A DNA stretch of 64,000 nt from an uncultured Collinsella sp. (lineage in GTDB: Bacteria; Actinomycetota; Coriobacteriia; Coriobacteriales; Coriobacteriaceae), in the NCBI GenBank assembly GCA_900759045.1, contig CAAETU010000002.1, forward strand, positions 1-64,000, read 5' to 3'. Shown here in pieces: positions 56,953 through 64,000 of the stretch. The notes under the pieces are model-generated. The model ran no database searches and was not told where the DNA came from. It saw nothing but the letters and a program-made list of their open reading frames with translations. The position numbers and the translations under genes are program-made. How positions within the stretch are numbered: position 1 is the first letter of the stretch; every line of letters begins with the position of its first letter.

Positions 56953-58977
56953 TTAGCGGCGGCGCATCCAGATAATGCCGAGCATGATGACGATGATGCC
57001 GCCGATGAGGCATGCGCCGACCACGGCCAGCGTGCGGTCTCCCGTTGCGACAAGCTTGCCGGTTGTCTTCTTGGCGCTGGTTTTCGTGGTCGTAGTAGTT
57101 GTGCCGGGCTTGGGCGAGGGCTTAGGCGTTGGATTCGGATTGGGCGTGGGGTCCACGGCTGCGGAGCTGAAGCTGATGGTGCCGGCGAGCCCGGCCATCT
57201 TGTTCTCCCAGTCGCTCTTCCCGATCAGCGCTCTGATCGCCGCCTCGCATGTGCCCCACTCGGTGCGCTTGGTGGCATTTGCGAAAGTGGGAAAGTCGGT
57301 CGTGTTGGTAATGATGTAGTTGTTGGTGGCGACGGTGTAGTTCTTGGCGGGATCGAGCGTGCTGCCATCCTTGGTGAGCGTGGCACTCACAATGCGCTTG
57401 CCTTCGGGCTGCGTCCAATCAATCGTCACGTTAATGCCGCCAAAGGAGAGAACGCTGCCAGAGTCATCGCGCCACTTGTACTTGTCTTGCGCCTCCTGCT
57501 CGGTGTGGCCGGCTGCCACATAGGCTTGCTGAAGCTCGTAGCTGTCGTTGCAATCGTCGCTGATCTGCAGTGAGTGCTCAAGCGCTGCGAGGAAGTTTGC
57601 GCCGGTCATGCCCCAGGTCTCCACGGTGTTGCCATAGGGCGAGATGGCGACGACGTTGCCGGCGGTCACATCGCCCGCCGCGATGCCGCCGCGGATGCCG
57701 CCCGCGTTTTCGATGGCGAGGTCTGCCCCCGTCAGGGCAAGATAGGAGCCGCAGATAACATGCCCGATGGTCTGGGCTTTGGTGGCGTCGCCCGCTTTAC
57801 TGGGACGCAGATCAGTGGTGCGCACCATCTCCCAGCCATGCGTACCCGCGGCGTCCTCGCCGTAGAAATAGTTGGTGGAGGATGTGCCGAGCACCTTGTT
57901 CGATTCGCTTTCAAAGGCATCGTCGAGTGGCTTGATTTTGTTGTTGCGAACCTCGTCAAGGATGTTCTGGTTGTTAGGGTCTGCCAAAAGGTCGTCGACG
58001 TCCTTGGCGGTGTAGAGCTTCTCGTCGCTGTCGCCTGCGGAGACCGTCACCATGTCGTCGTTGGTGGTTTCGGTACCCCTGGTGTCGTACTCATAGGGAA
58101 TGGAAAGCAGACCAACCTCGGCAAAGGTGCTGCCTGCCTCGACGACGCGGACCGGCTTGCCGTCGGCCCCCGTCACGTTTTCGTCTAAGTTGATGTGCTC
58201 GTGGCCCGCGACCAGTGTATCGACCCCAACGAGCTTTGCGGCAAAGGTTTTGGCGTTGAGCGTGTGCGCGATGCAGACGATAACGTTGCAGCCCTCATCC
58301 TCGCGCAGTCGCTTGGCCTCGGCATTGATGGCGTCCGCCGCACCCGAGAACGACGTGCCCGCGACCAGGTCCGCGCGTAGCGAGGGGCCCAGCGACTCAT
58401 CCATGGCTCCGACGACGCCGACCTTAATCTTGTAGTTAAACGTGGGGCTGCCCTCGCCGTCCTTCCAAGTGCGATTGAGCGTCTTGGTGATGCTCGAGCT
58501 CCATACGCCGTTCGAGGACGTTGCATTCGCGCAGAGCATGGCGAAAGGTGTACTAGTGGCACCATTGCCGGCCATCGTGCGAAGCTTGTCCGCGCCGTAG
58601 CTCCAGTCATGGTTGCCCGGTGTGGTCGCGTCGTAGCCGTTTGCGTAGAAGGTGTTCATGAGTTCGGCGATGCTCTTGCCCTCGCTCATGGTGGCAAAGG
58701 ACTGCCCGTGGAAGGTGTCGCCTGCATCGAGCAGAAAGTCGGGGGCGTTGCTTTGAGCGCTATAGAGAACCGCCAGCCCGTCAAAGCCAATGGTGCCCGT
58801 GCCCTTGCTTGCGTTGTAGCTGTACTTGTAGCTGCCGTGGATGTCGTTGGTGTGCATGACGGTTACGGCGCCGTCAATAGCGGCGGGCAGGTTCCCCGCG
58901 AAAGCGAGGCTTGGGATGCCTGTGAGCGCGCCGGCAAACAACGCGGCAGCTAACGCAAGGCGGGGGAGTCTTTTCAT
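56953..58977 (-). CDS. Surface-anchored 5'-nucleotidase / UshA-like metallophosphoesterase
   Basis: 674 residues. A signal peptide (MKRLPRLALAAALFAGALTG, cleavage near AFA-GN) leads to the metallophosphoesterase domain: MHTNDIHG, DAGDTFHG, TPGNHDWSYG, and VAGHEHIN. The 5'-nucleotidase C-terminal domain contains IENAGGIRGGIAAGDVT and ISPYGNTVETW. A Pro/Thr/Lys-rich stalk ends in KLVATGD, a hydrophobic helix and RRR, a sortase-signal layout in which LPxTG is replaced by LVATG. It probably releases nucleosides outside the cell. TAAGGAG precedes the ATG at 58977; a longer frame begins inside a repeat. Confidence 0.87.
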   Translation of the reverse strand: MKRLPRLALAAALFAGALTGIPSLAFAGNLPAAIDGAVTVMHTNDIHGSYKYSYNASKGTGTIGFDGLAVLYSAQSNAPDFLLDAGDTFHGQSFATMSEGKSIAELMNTFYANGYDATTPGNHDWSYGADKLRTMAGNGATSTPFAMLCANATSSNGVWSSSITKTLNRTWKDGEGSPTFNYKIKVGVVGAMDESLGPSLRADLVAGTSFSGAADAINAEAKRLREDEGCNVIVCIAHTLNAKTFAAKLVGVDTLVAGHEHINLDENVTGADGKPVRVVEAGSTFAEVGLLSIPYEYDTRGTETTNDDMVTVSAGDSDEKLYTAKDVDDLLADPNNQNILDEVRNNKIKPLDDAFESESNKVLGTSSTNYFYGEDAAGTHGWEMVRTTDLRPSKAGDATKAQTIGHVICGSYLALTGADLAIENAGGIRGGIAAGDVTAGNVVAISPYGNTVETWGMTGANFLAALEHSLQISDDCNDSYELQQAYVAAGHTEQEAQDKYKWRDDSGSVLSFGGINVTIDWTQPEGKRIVSATLTKDGSTLDPAKNYTVATNNYIITNTTDFPTFANATKRTEWGTCEAAIRALIGKSDWENKMAGLAGTISFSSAAVDPTPNPNPTPKPSPKPGTTTTTTKTSAKKTTGKLVATGDRTLAVVGACLIGGIIVIMLGIIWMRRR

Positions 58978-59001
58978 GGCTGTCTCCTTACTCTTTAACA
59001 A

Positions 59002-59040
59002 AAACCACCACAAAGGTGCCTGTCCCCTTTGTGGTGGTTT
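59002..59040. repeat. CCTGTCCC-core palindrome, copy 6
   Basis: AAACCACCACAAAGG / CCTTTGTGGTGGTTT around GTGCCTGTCC, a near-exact copy of the element at 56020. Lies between the nucleotidase start and the ABC ATPase end. Confidence 0.78.
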
Positions 59041-59049
59041 TCTAGGTCG

Positions 59050-59844
59050 TTAGCTCAGCAGCATGCGGTCGTTGGCGAGCTCGCCGCCCGAGACCTCCTC
59101 GAACTTCTGCAGCAGGTCGGCAACGGTGAGCGACTTCTTCTCGTCGCCTGCCACGTCGTAGATTACGTGGCCCTCGTGCATCATGATCAGGCGATTGCCC
59201 AGACGGATGGCGTCGTTCATGTTATGCGTGACCATGAGCGTGGTCAGGTGGTGCTCGTCGACGATTTCCTCGGTCAGATTGAGCACCTTAGAGGCCGTCT
59301 TGGGGTCGAGCGCCGCGGTGTGCTCGTCGAGCAGCAGCAGGCGTGGCTTGGTGAGCGTGGCCATGAGCAGGGTGAGTGCCTGGCGCTGGCCACCCGAAAG
59401 CAGACCGACCTTGGCGTTGAGGCGCGTGTCCAGACCGAGGTCCAGACGCTTGAGCAGCTCAACGTACTCGTCCTTCTCGGCCTTGGTGACGCCCCACGAA
59501 AGACCGCGATGCCGGCCGCGGCGCTTGGCGAGGGCCAGGTTCTCGGCAATCTGCATGTCGGCTGCGGTGCCGCGCATGGGGTCCTGGAACACGCGACCCA
59601 GGTACTTGGCGCGCTGCGACTCGCTCAGACGCGAGATGTCGGTGCCGTCGAGCTCGATGACACCCGAATCGAGCGGATACACGCCGGCGATCATATTGAG
59701 CAGCGTGGACTTGCCGGCGCCGTTGCCGCCAATCACGGTTACAAAGTCGCCGTCGTTAAGGGTGAGGTCGACGCCGGTGAGCGCGCGCTTCTCGGTGACG
59801 GTGCCCTTGTTAAAGGTTTTCTTGACGTGTGAGAGCTTAAGCAT
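59050..59844 (-). CDS. ABC transporter ATP-binding protein (TrpZ-type)
   Basis: 264 residues. Walker A GGNGAGKST (near residue 39), signature LSGGQRQALTLLMATL (near 148) and Walker B LLLLDEHTAALDP are visible. The QDPMRGTAADMQIAENLALA segment is typical of ATPases paired with ABC_sub_bind-type binding proteins. The ATG at 59844 overlaps the permease end by 8 bp and has GGGGGATGAGG upstream at better spacing than the ATG at 59853. Works with the next two genes. Confidence 0.9.
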   Translation of the reverse strand: MLKLSHVKKTFNKGTVTEKRALTGVDLTLNDGDFVTVIGGNGAGKSTLLNMIAGVYPLDSGVIELDGTDISRLSESQRAKYLGRVFQDPMRGTAADMQIAENLALAKRRGRHRGLSWGVTKAEKDEYVELLKRLDLGLDTRLNAKVGLLSGGQRQALTLLMATLTKPRLLLLDEHTAALDPKTASKVLNLTEEIVDEHHLTTLMVTHNMNDAIRLGNRLIMMHEGHVIYDVAGDEKKSLTVADLLQKFEEVSGGELANDRMLLS

Positions 59845-60760
59845 CTGCCTCATCCCCCTTCGTGTAGGAGCTGCGGAGCTTATAGCGCTCCCAAACCACG
59901 GGCACGCACAGGGCCACGGCGACGATCACAGCGGAGAGCAGCTTCATGTCGTTGGCGTCCATGCCCAGCTGCAGCACGATGGCGCGGATGAGGAAGTAGA
60001 CCACGGAGCCAAAGACGGCGGAGGCCAGGCGAACGCTAAACTGCGTGAGGCCGCCGGGCAGCAGGCGGCCGAGCACCTCGCCGATAACAATGGCGGCAAG
60101 ACCGATAACGATGGCACCGGTGCCCATGCCAATGTCGGCGTACTTCTGGCTCTGGCAGATGAGCGCGCCCGAAAGACCGATGAGAGCGTTGGAGAGCACG
60201 AGGGCGATCATCTTGGTGGAGTTGGTGTTGACGCCCAGGGCGCGGATCATGTACTCGTTGTTGCCGGTGGCGCGCAGTGCCGAGCCGATCTCGGTGCCAA
60301 AGAACCAATACAGGATGGCGACGATAGCCACAGCGAGCAAAATGCCCAGGATGATGGCGACGGTGGACTGCGGCAGGCCCGTCATGTTGCTGACAGACGA
60401 GAAGATGGTGCCCTTGGCAAGGATGGGCGTGTTGGATTTGCCCATGATGCGCAGGTTGATGGACCACAGGCTGATCTGCGTCAGGATTCCGGCGAGGATT
60501 GCAGGAATCTCAAAAACGGTGGTCAAGATGCCTGTGACAGCGCCCGCGATGGCACCGGCACACATGCCGGCCAGCACGGCGAGCAGCGGGTCGACGTTGT
60601 TATTGACGATGAGTACGGCGCAGACGCAGCCGCCGAGGGCAAAGCTGCCGTCGCAGGTCATATCGGGGATGTCGAGCAGGCGGAACGTGATAAACACGCC
60701 AAGCACCATAATGCCCCAGAGGACGCCCTGCGAAATGGCGCCCTGCAATGCAATGAGCAT
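59837..60760 (-). CDS. ABC transporter permease (TrpY-type)
   Basis: 307-residue membrane protein with about eight helices, of the branched-chain/ribose permease fold (LLDIPDMTCDGSFALGG at the second helix, ALRATGNNEYMIRALGVN in the cytoplasmic loop). Together with the ATPase and lipoprotein it forms an importer, probably for aromatic amino acids. TAGGAGG precedes the ATG. Confidence 0.9.
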   Translation of the reverse strand: MLIALQGAISQGVLWGIMVLGVFITFRLLDIPDMTCDGSFALGGCVCAVLIVNNNVDPLLAVLAGMCAGAIAGAVTGILTTVFEIPAILAGILTQISLWSINLRIMGKSNTPILAKGTIFSSVSNMTGLPQSTVAIILGILLAVAIVAILYWFFGTEIGSALRATGNNEYMIRALGVNTNSTKMIALVLSNALIGLSGALICQSQKYADIGMGTGAIVIGLAAIVIGEVLGRLLPGGLTQFSVRLASAVFGSVVYFLIRAIVLQLGMDANDMKLLSAVIVAVALCVPVVWERYKLRSSYTKGDEADA

Positions 60761-60845
60761 GCTTCATACCTCCTAGGATAGGGTGGACACGTGAGTCACC
60801 ATGATAGCGGTAACAATGTATGAAAGAGCTGCGGTCGGATGTTTT

Positions 60846-60893
60846 GTCTCATCCGTAACAAGCAGGGCGGACGCCGGTCTACGACGTCCGCCC
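60846..60893. repeat. GTCTCA...GTAACA half-copy and GGGCGGACG hairpin
   Basis: GTCTCATCCGTAACA (60846-60860) matches the palindrome arms at 48223. Beside it GGGCGGACG / CGTCCGCCC (60865-60893) forms a hairpin between the binding-protein and permease genes. No T-run. It could lower expression of the downstream permease and ATPase relative to the binding protein. Confidence 0.5.
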
Positions 60894-60964
60894 ACGTGGC
60901 TCAGATATTGAATAACGCGGCTATGGCGCGAGCGCGGGCTCTAGATGCATTGCCGCGCATGACA

Positions 60965-61945
60965 CTACGCGTCCAGAGCGGAGAGGTCGATGCCCAGGGC
61001 CTCGGCCATCTCATCGTTCTTGACGACGACCAGGTCCTTGCTCGAGAGGTGTTTGATCGGCATGTCCTCGGGCTTGGCCTCACCCTTCAGAATCTTGACG
61101 GCCATCTCGCCCGCGGCGTAGCCCAAATCCTCGTAGTTGATGGAGAGGGTGAACAGGCCGCCGGCCATGCACATGCCCTCCTCGCCGGTCACGTAGGGAA
61201 GCTTGTTCTCCTTGCAAATCTGGCCGACCTGCGAGGCGCCCGCGGCGATGGTGTTGTCAGTGGGGGAGTACAGCGCGTCGACCTTGCCCACGGCAGATTC
61301 GACGACGGACTGGATCTCGTTGGAGCTCGAGACGGTAAAGTCGGTGTAGTCCAGGCCCAGCTTGTCGAGTTCCTTCTTGGCGGCCTTGATCTGGACGTCG
61401 GAGTTGGACTCGGCGGTGCAGTAGAGCAGGCCGATCTTCTTTACGTCGGGCAGGACCTTCTGCATCATCTCGAGCTGCTCGGCGACCGGGGTGAGGTCGG
61501 AGGCACCGGTGACGTTGGTGCCGGGCTTGTCGTTGTCCTGGACCAGGCCGGAGGCAGCGTAGTCGGTGATGGCGCAACCCACGATGGGGATATCGGCCGT
61601 GGCACCAGCGGCGGCCTGCGCGGCGGGCGTAGCGATGGCATAGATCAGGTCGACGCCATCGCCCACGAACTTGTCGGCGATGGACTTACACGTGGACTGG
61701 TCGTTCTGGGCGTTCTTCTGGTCGATCTTGACCTTGAGGCCGCTCTTCTTGATGGCCTTGACAAAGCCGTCGTTGGCGGCGTCGAGTGCGGAGTGCTCGG
61801 TGAGCTGCAGAACGCCGACGGTGTAGTCGGAACCGGCGGCTGCGGAGCCGGAACCAGAGTTGCCGCCGCATCCGGCGAGCGGAGCGAGCACGAGCAGGCC
61901 AGCAGAGACCAGAAGGCTCCTGCGACTGATGGTGATGTCCTTCAT
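60965..61945 (-). CDS. ABC transporter substrate-binding lipoprotein (TrpX-type)
   Basis: 326 residues. The signal peptide ends in a lipobox (LAPLAGC, Cys near residue 25), preceded by SRRSLLVSAG, which resembles a twin-arginine signal. The mature part is an ABC_sub_bind (TrpX/YtfQ-unrelated) protein with DYTVGVLQLTEHSALD, GLLYCTAESNS and GEEGMCMAGGLFTLSINYEDLGY. Homologues bind tryptophan or tyrosine; the ligand here is inferred. GGGGGT precedes the ATG at 61945. A TTGTAA-16-TACCAT promoter lies about 75-110 bp upstream. Confidence 0.88.
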   Translation of the reverse strand: MKDITISRRSLLVSAGLLVLAPLAGCGGNSGSGSAAAGSDYTVGVLQLTEHSALDAANDGFVKAIKKSGLKVKIDQKNAQNDQSTCKSIADKFVGDGVDLIYAIATPAAQAAAGATADIPIVGCAITDYAASGLVQDNDKPGTNVTGASDLTPVAEQLEMMQKVLPDVKKIGLLYCTAESNSDVQIKAAKKELDKLGLDYTDFTVSSSNEIQSVVESAVGKVDALYSPTDNTIAAGASQVGQICKENKLPYVTGEEGMCMAGGLFTLSINYEDLGYAAGEMAVKILKGEAKPEDMPIKHLSSKDLVVVKNDEMAEALGIDLSALDA

Positions 61946-62105
61946 ATCGTTACCCCCAGTATAGAAATGGCTGGAAACACTGCACTCAAACAAAGTGCAA
62001 GTGGAACTATGGTAGCGCGGATGTCCATTTTTACAATAACCTGGCGGGTTTTTTAATACAGAACCGGATGGGCGGTACGGGTAGTCGAATGGACGGCGGA
62101 GGTTC

Positions 62106-62891
62106 TTATGCGGCAGAGGCGTCGTCCTCCTCGTCGAGGGCGGCGAAGAGCTTCTTGCCGTCGAGGAGACGCGTAGTGACGTTTCTCATGCGGCCGATCT
62201 CTACGGTACGCAGCGTGTCATCGGCGCCTCGGGCGTCATAGACCGTTCCCAGCAAATACGAGATGCCGTCTCGTTGCTTGATGGCAAAGGGGCGGAGTGT
62301 CATCCGTGCTACTTCAGTTTCGCCACGTGTCGTGACGCTCGAAATATCAAAACTCACCGTGGTTCCGTGGTCGATGGCCTGCTCGATGAGCTCGCAGGTG
62401 TCGATGCGCTTGACGGACGTGCGCATGGCCTTGGTGGATTTGCCACCGGCGCTTGGAGCAGGCTCGGGTGCATCGAGGTAGCCGCGAACGTCGGCACTCG
62501 CCATGGCGACCAAGTGCTGAGCCATGCTTTTTCGAATGGCAATGGGCGTAGAGCGGTTGCGCATGACCATGCCGTGGAGCCGGATGATCTCTTCGTCGGT
62601 GAGCGGACGGGTCAAGAGCCGATACCCCACGCCGCGTTTGTACTCAATTTCGTATCCGGCATGGCGAAGTGCGGAGATGGCGGTGTAGATGCTGCGCCGC
62701 GCCGCCGAGATGGGCATGCGGGCGGGGTCGTCGGGATGGGCGAGGCGCCGGATCAACTCATCGGAAAGCATGGCCTTGTCCTCGCCGGTGTTCTCGCTTA
62801 ATAGCTGCAGGATGCGAACGGCGCGATAGGCTGCCATCGAGGCGGCGCCTCTCGTTGTGGTGTCGTAGGTTTCAACAGCGGCTTCGGTCAT
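62106..62891 (-). CDS. WYL-domain transcriptional regulator
   Basis: 261 residues. The N-terminal part (AAYRAVRILQLLSENTGEDKAMLSDELIRRL...RRSIYTAISALRHAGYEIEYKRGVGYRL, about 20-95) is an HTH; the C-terminal WYL domain (VSFDISSV...MTLRPFAIKQRDGISYLLGTVYDARGADDTLRTVEIGRMRNV) likely senses a ligand or nucleic acid. WYL proteins often regulate stress or defence genes. GGAAAGGAC precedes the ATG at 62891. Its target is unknown; it lies 160 bp behind the TrpXYZ promoter region. Confidence 0.83.
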   Translation of the reverse strand: MTEAAVETYDTTTRGAASMAAYRAVRILQLLSENTGEDKAMLSDELIRRLAHPDDPARMPISAARRSIYTAISALRHAGYEIEYKRGVGYRLLTRPLTDEEIIRLHGMVMRNRSTPIAIRKSMAQHLVAMASADVRGYLDAPEPAPSAGGKSTKAMRTSVKRIDTCELIEQAIDHGTTVSFDISSVTTRGETEVARMTLRPFAIKQRDGISYLLGTVYDARGADDTLRTVEIGRMRNVTTRLLDGKKLFAALDEEDDASAA

Positions 62892-63066
62892 CGTGCCCAC
62901 GTCCTTTCCGTTTTGGGTGGCGACGGTATGGAGCCTAGGACGCGGGGCTTTCCCAGGGGCGCAGGGCGCTCTGGGCGGTCGGTAGTCGTCGGCAAACGGC
63001 GGGTCGAGTTTTCAACAGCCCTGCTCAACTGACCAAAAACTTGCCAAAAGCTTGACGGATGCTGTT

Positions 63067-63103
63067 GAAAAAAGCGTCTCTCGACCGATGTCGAGAGACG
63101 CTT
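63067..63103 (-). terminator. Terminator after asnS
   Basis: On the minus strand AAGCGTCTCTCGAC-ATCG-GTCGAGAGACGCTT is followed directly by a T-run, 47 nt after the asnS stop. Confidence 0.9.
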
Positions 63104-63149
63104 GTGCGATGAGCGTTGGCGTGTGGTGACGCGAGCTAGCGTCAGACGA

Positions 63150-64000
63150 TTAGAAGTCGGCGTTGCCCACGGTGCGCGGGTGCGGCAGGACGTCGCGGAT
63201 GTTGCCCACGCCGGTCAGATACATGACCAAGCGCTCGAAGCCCAGACCGTAGCCGGCGTGCTTGCAGGAACCGTAGCGGCGCAGGTCAAGGTAGTACTTG
63301 TACTGCTCGGGATTCATGCCCAGGTCCTTGATGCGGGCCTCGAGCAGATCCAGGCGCTCCTCGCGCTGGGAGCCGCCGATAATCTCGCCGATGCCAGGAA
63401 CCAGGCAGTCGGCGGCGGCGACGGTCTTGCCGTCCTCGTTCATGCGCATGTAGAACGCCTTGATCTCGGCCGGGTAGTCGGTTACGAAGGTCGGGCGCTT
63501 AAAGTGCTCCTCGGTCAGGAAACGCTCGTGCTCGGTCTGCAGGTCGATGCCCCAGCTGACGGGGTAATCAAACTGGTGGCCAGCAGCAACTGCCTGCTCC
63601 AGGATCTCGATGGCATCGGTGTAGGTAACGCGGGCAAAGTCGGAGTTTGCCACGTGGTCCAGGCGCTCGATCAGGCCCTTGTCCACAAACTTGTTGAGCA
63701 TGTTGAGCTCGTCGGGGCAGGTGGCCATAACGTCCTTGAGGACGTACTTGAGCATGGCTTCGGCGTTATCCATGTAGTCGTTCAGATCGGCAAAGGCCAT
63801 CTCGGGCTCGATCATCCAAAACTCAGCAGCGTGGCGCGTGGTGTTGGAGTTTTCGGCGCGGAAGGTGGGGCCAAAGGTGTACACGTCGCCAAAGGCCATG
63901 GCAAAGTTCTCGGCATTGAGCTGGCCGGACACGGTCAGGCTCGCATGCTTGCCAAAGAAGTCCTGGCTCCAGTCGACCTCGCCGGACTCGGTGAGGGGCG
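63150..64000 (-). CDS. asnS: Asparaginyl-tRNA synthetase, C-terminal part
   Basis: The last 283 codons of AsnRS, continuing past the window end. Visible parts are DFFGKHASLTVSGQLNAENFAMAFGDVYTFGPTFRAENSNTTRHAAEFWMIEPEMAF (class II motif 2) and HAGYGLGFERLVMYLTGVGNIRDVLPHPRT (motif 3). AsnRS rather than AspRS is shown by SGQLNAE and the ending HPRTVGNADF. With asnB at 13226, free asparagine can be both made and charged. Confidence 0.95.
   Translation of the reverse strand, partial: PLTESGEVDWSQDFFGKHASLTVSGQLNAENFAMAFGDVYTFGPTFRAENSNTTRHAAEFWMIEPEMAFADLNDYMDNAEAMLKYVLKDVMATCPDELNMLNKFVDKGLIERLDHVANSDFARVTYTDAIEILEQAVAAGHQFDYPVSWGIDLQTEHERFLTEEHFKRPTFVTDYPAEIKAFYMRMNEDGKTVAAADCLVPGIGEIIGGSQREERLDLLEARIKDLGMNPEQYKYYLDLRRYGSCKHAGYGLGFERLVMYLTGVGNIRDVLPHPRTVGNADF

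Noticed and set aside
58978..59013. Twelve-residue N-terminal extension of the nucleotidase
   Set aside because: It would be translated from the CCTGTCCC palindrome and would place residues before the signal peptide; the ATG at 58977 has TAAGGAG upstream.

Overview
The window is 64 kb of a high-GC bacterial chromosome, densely coding on both strands. Gene content and order point to a Gram-positive actinobacterium of the class Coriobacteriia, most likely Collinsella or a close relative. That placement is an inference from three things: the Bacillus-like order clpC...disA-ispD-ispF-cysS-rlmB-yacP...rpmG-tRNA-Trp-secE-nusG-rplK-rplA, the veg-ispE pair, and the GC-rich codon use. The 16S rRNA is not in the window, so no species can be named.

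Positions 1-13,200: the start of an unknown minus-strand gene, a 200-bp nested inverted repeat, groES-groEL, and a second nested inverted repeat. An FMN riboswitch then leads a complete ECF vitamin importer (ribU, a fused double ATPase ecfA, ecfT). Two FMN-split-barrel proteins follow, then the arginine operon argC-argJ-argB-argD. Behind it lies a three-unit tandem array whose last unit is an intact tRNA-Val gene and whose other units are tRNA-derived mosaics.

Positions 13,200-25,800: asnB (minus), then mainly plus-strand housekeeping genes: a lysine-type murE-like ligase, a HAD phosphatase, murI, rph, rdgB, dtd, veg, ispE, tRNA-Pro, tatA, greA, and a lysS carrying an extra C-terminal tRNA-binding domain.

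Positions 25,800-40,900: a ThrE-family exporter, a DUF2798 membrane protein, and a 1479-residue dehydratase-activase protein followed by its probable TetR regulator, with a perfect 21-bp operator in front. Then come clpC, pepD, a HipBA toxin-antitoxin pair with three evenly spaced operators, and mntP.

Positions 40,900-53,300: disA, ispD, ispF, cysS, rlmB and yacP. A second, unusual HipA-like kinase fused to an excisionase-type DNA-binding domain follows, with a long perfect inverted repeat over its start region. After a repeat-rich gap come tRNA-Thr, Tyr, Thr and Met leading into tuf, then rpmG, tRNA-Trp, secE, nusG, rplK and rplA.

Positions 53,300-64,000: minus-strand genes. These are a calcineurin-like phosphoesterase coupled to a cytoplasmic ParB-BMP fusion, MscS, a surface-anchored 5'-nucleotidase, a TrpXYZ-type ABC transporter, a WYL regulator and the C-terminal part of asnS.

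Intergenic DNA is unusually rich in structured repeats. There are four nested inverted repeats, a palindrome family with a GGGACAGG/CCTGTCCC core, a GTCTCA...GTAACA family, a GTTACG...CGTAAC family and an ATTCCACCGCAACT element. The least explained protein-coding loci are the HTH-HipA fusion, the ParB-BMP/phosphoesterase pair and the tRNA-derived tandem array. No CRISPR array, insertion-sequence transposase or prophage is visible.
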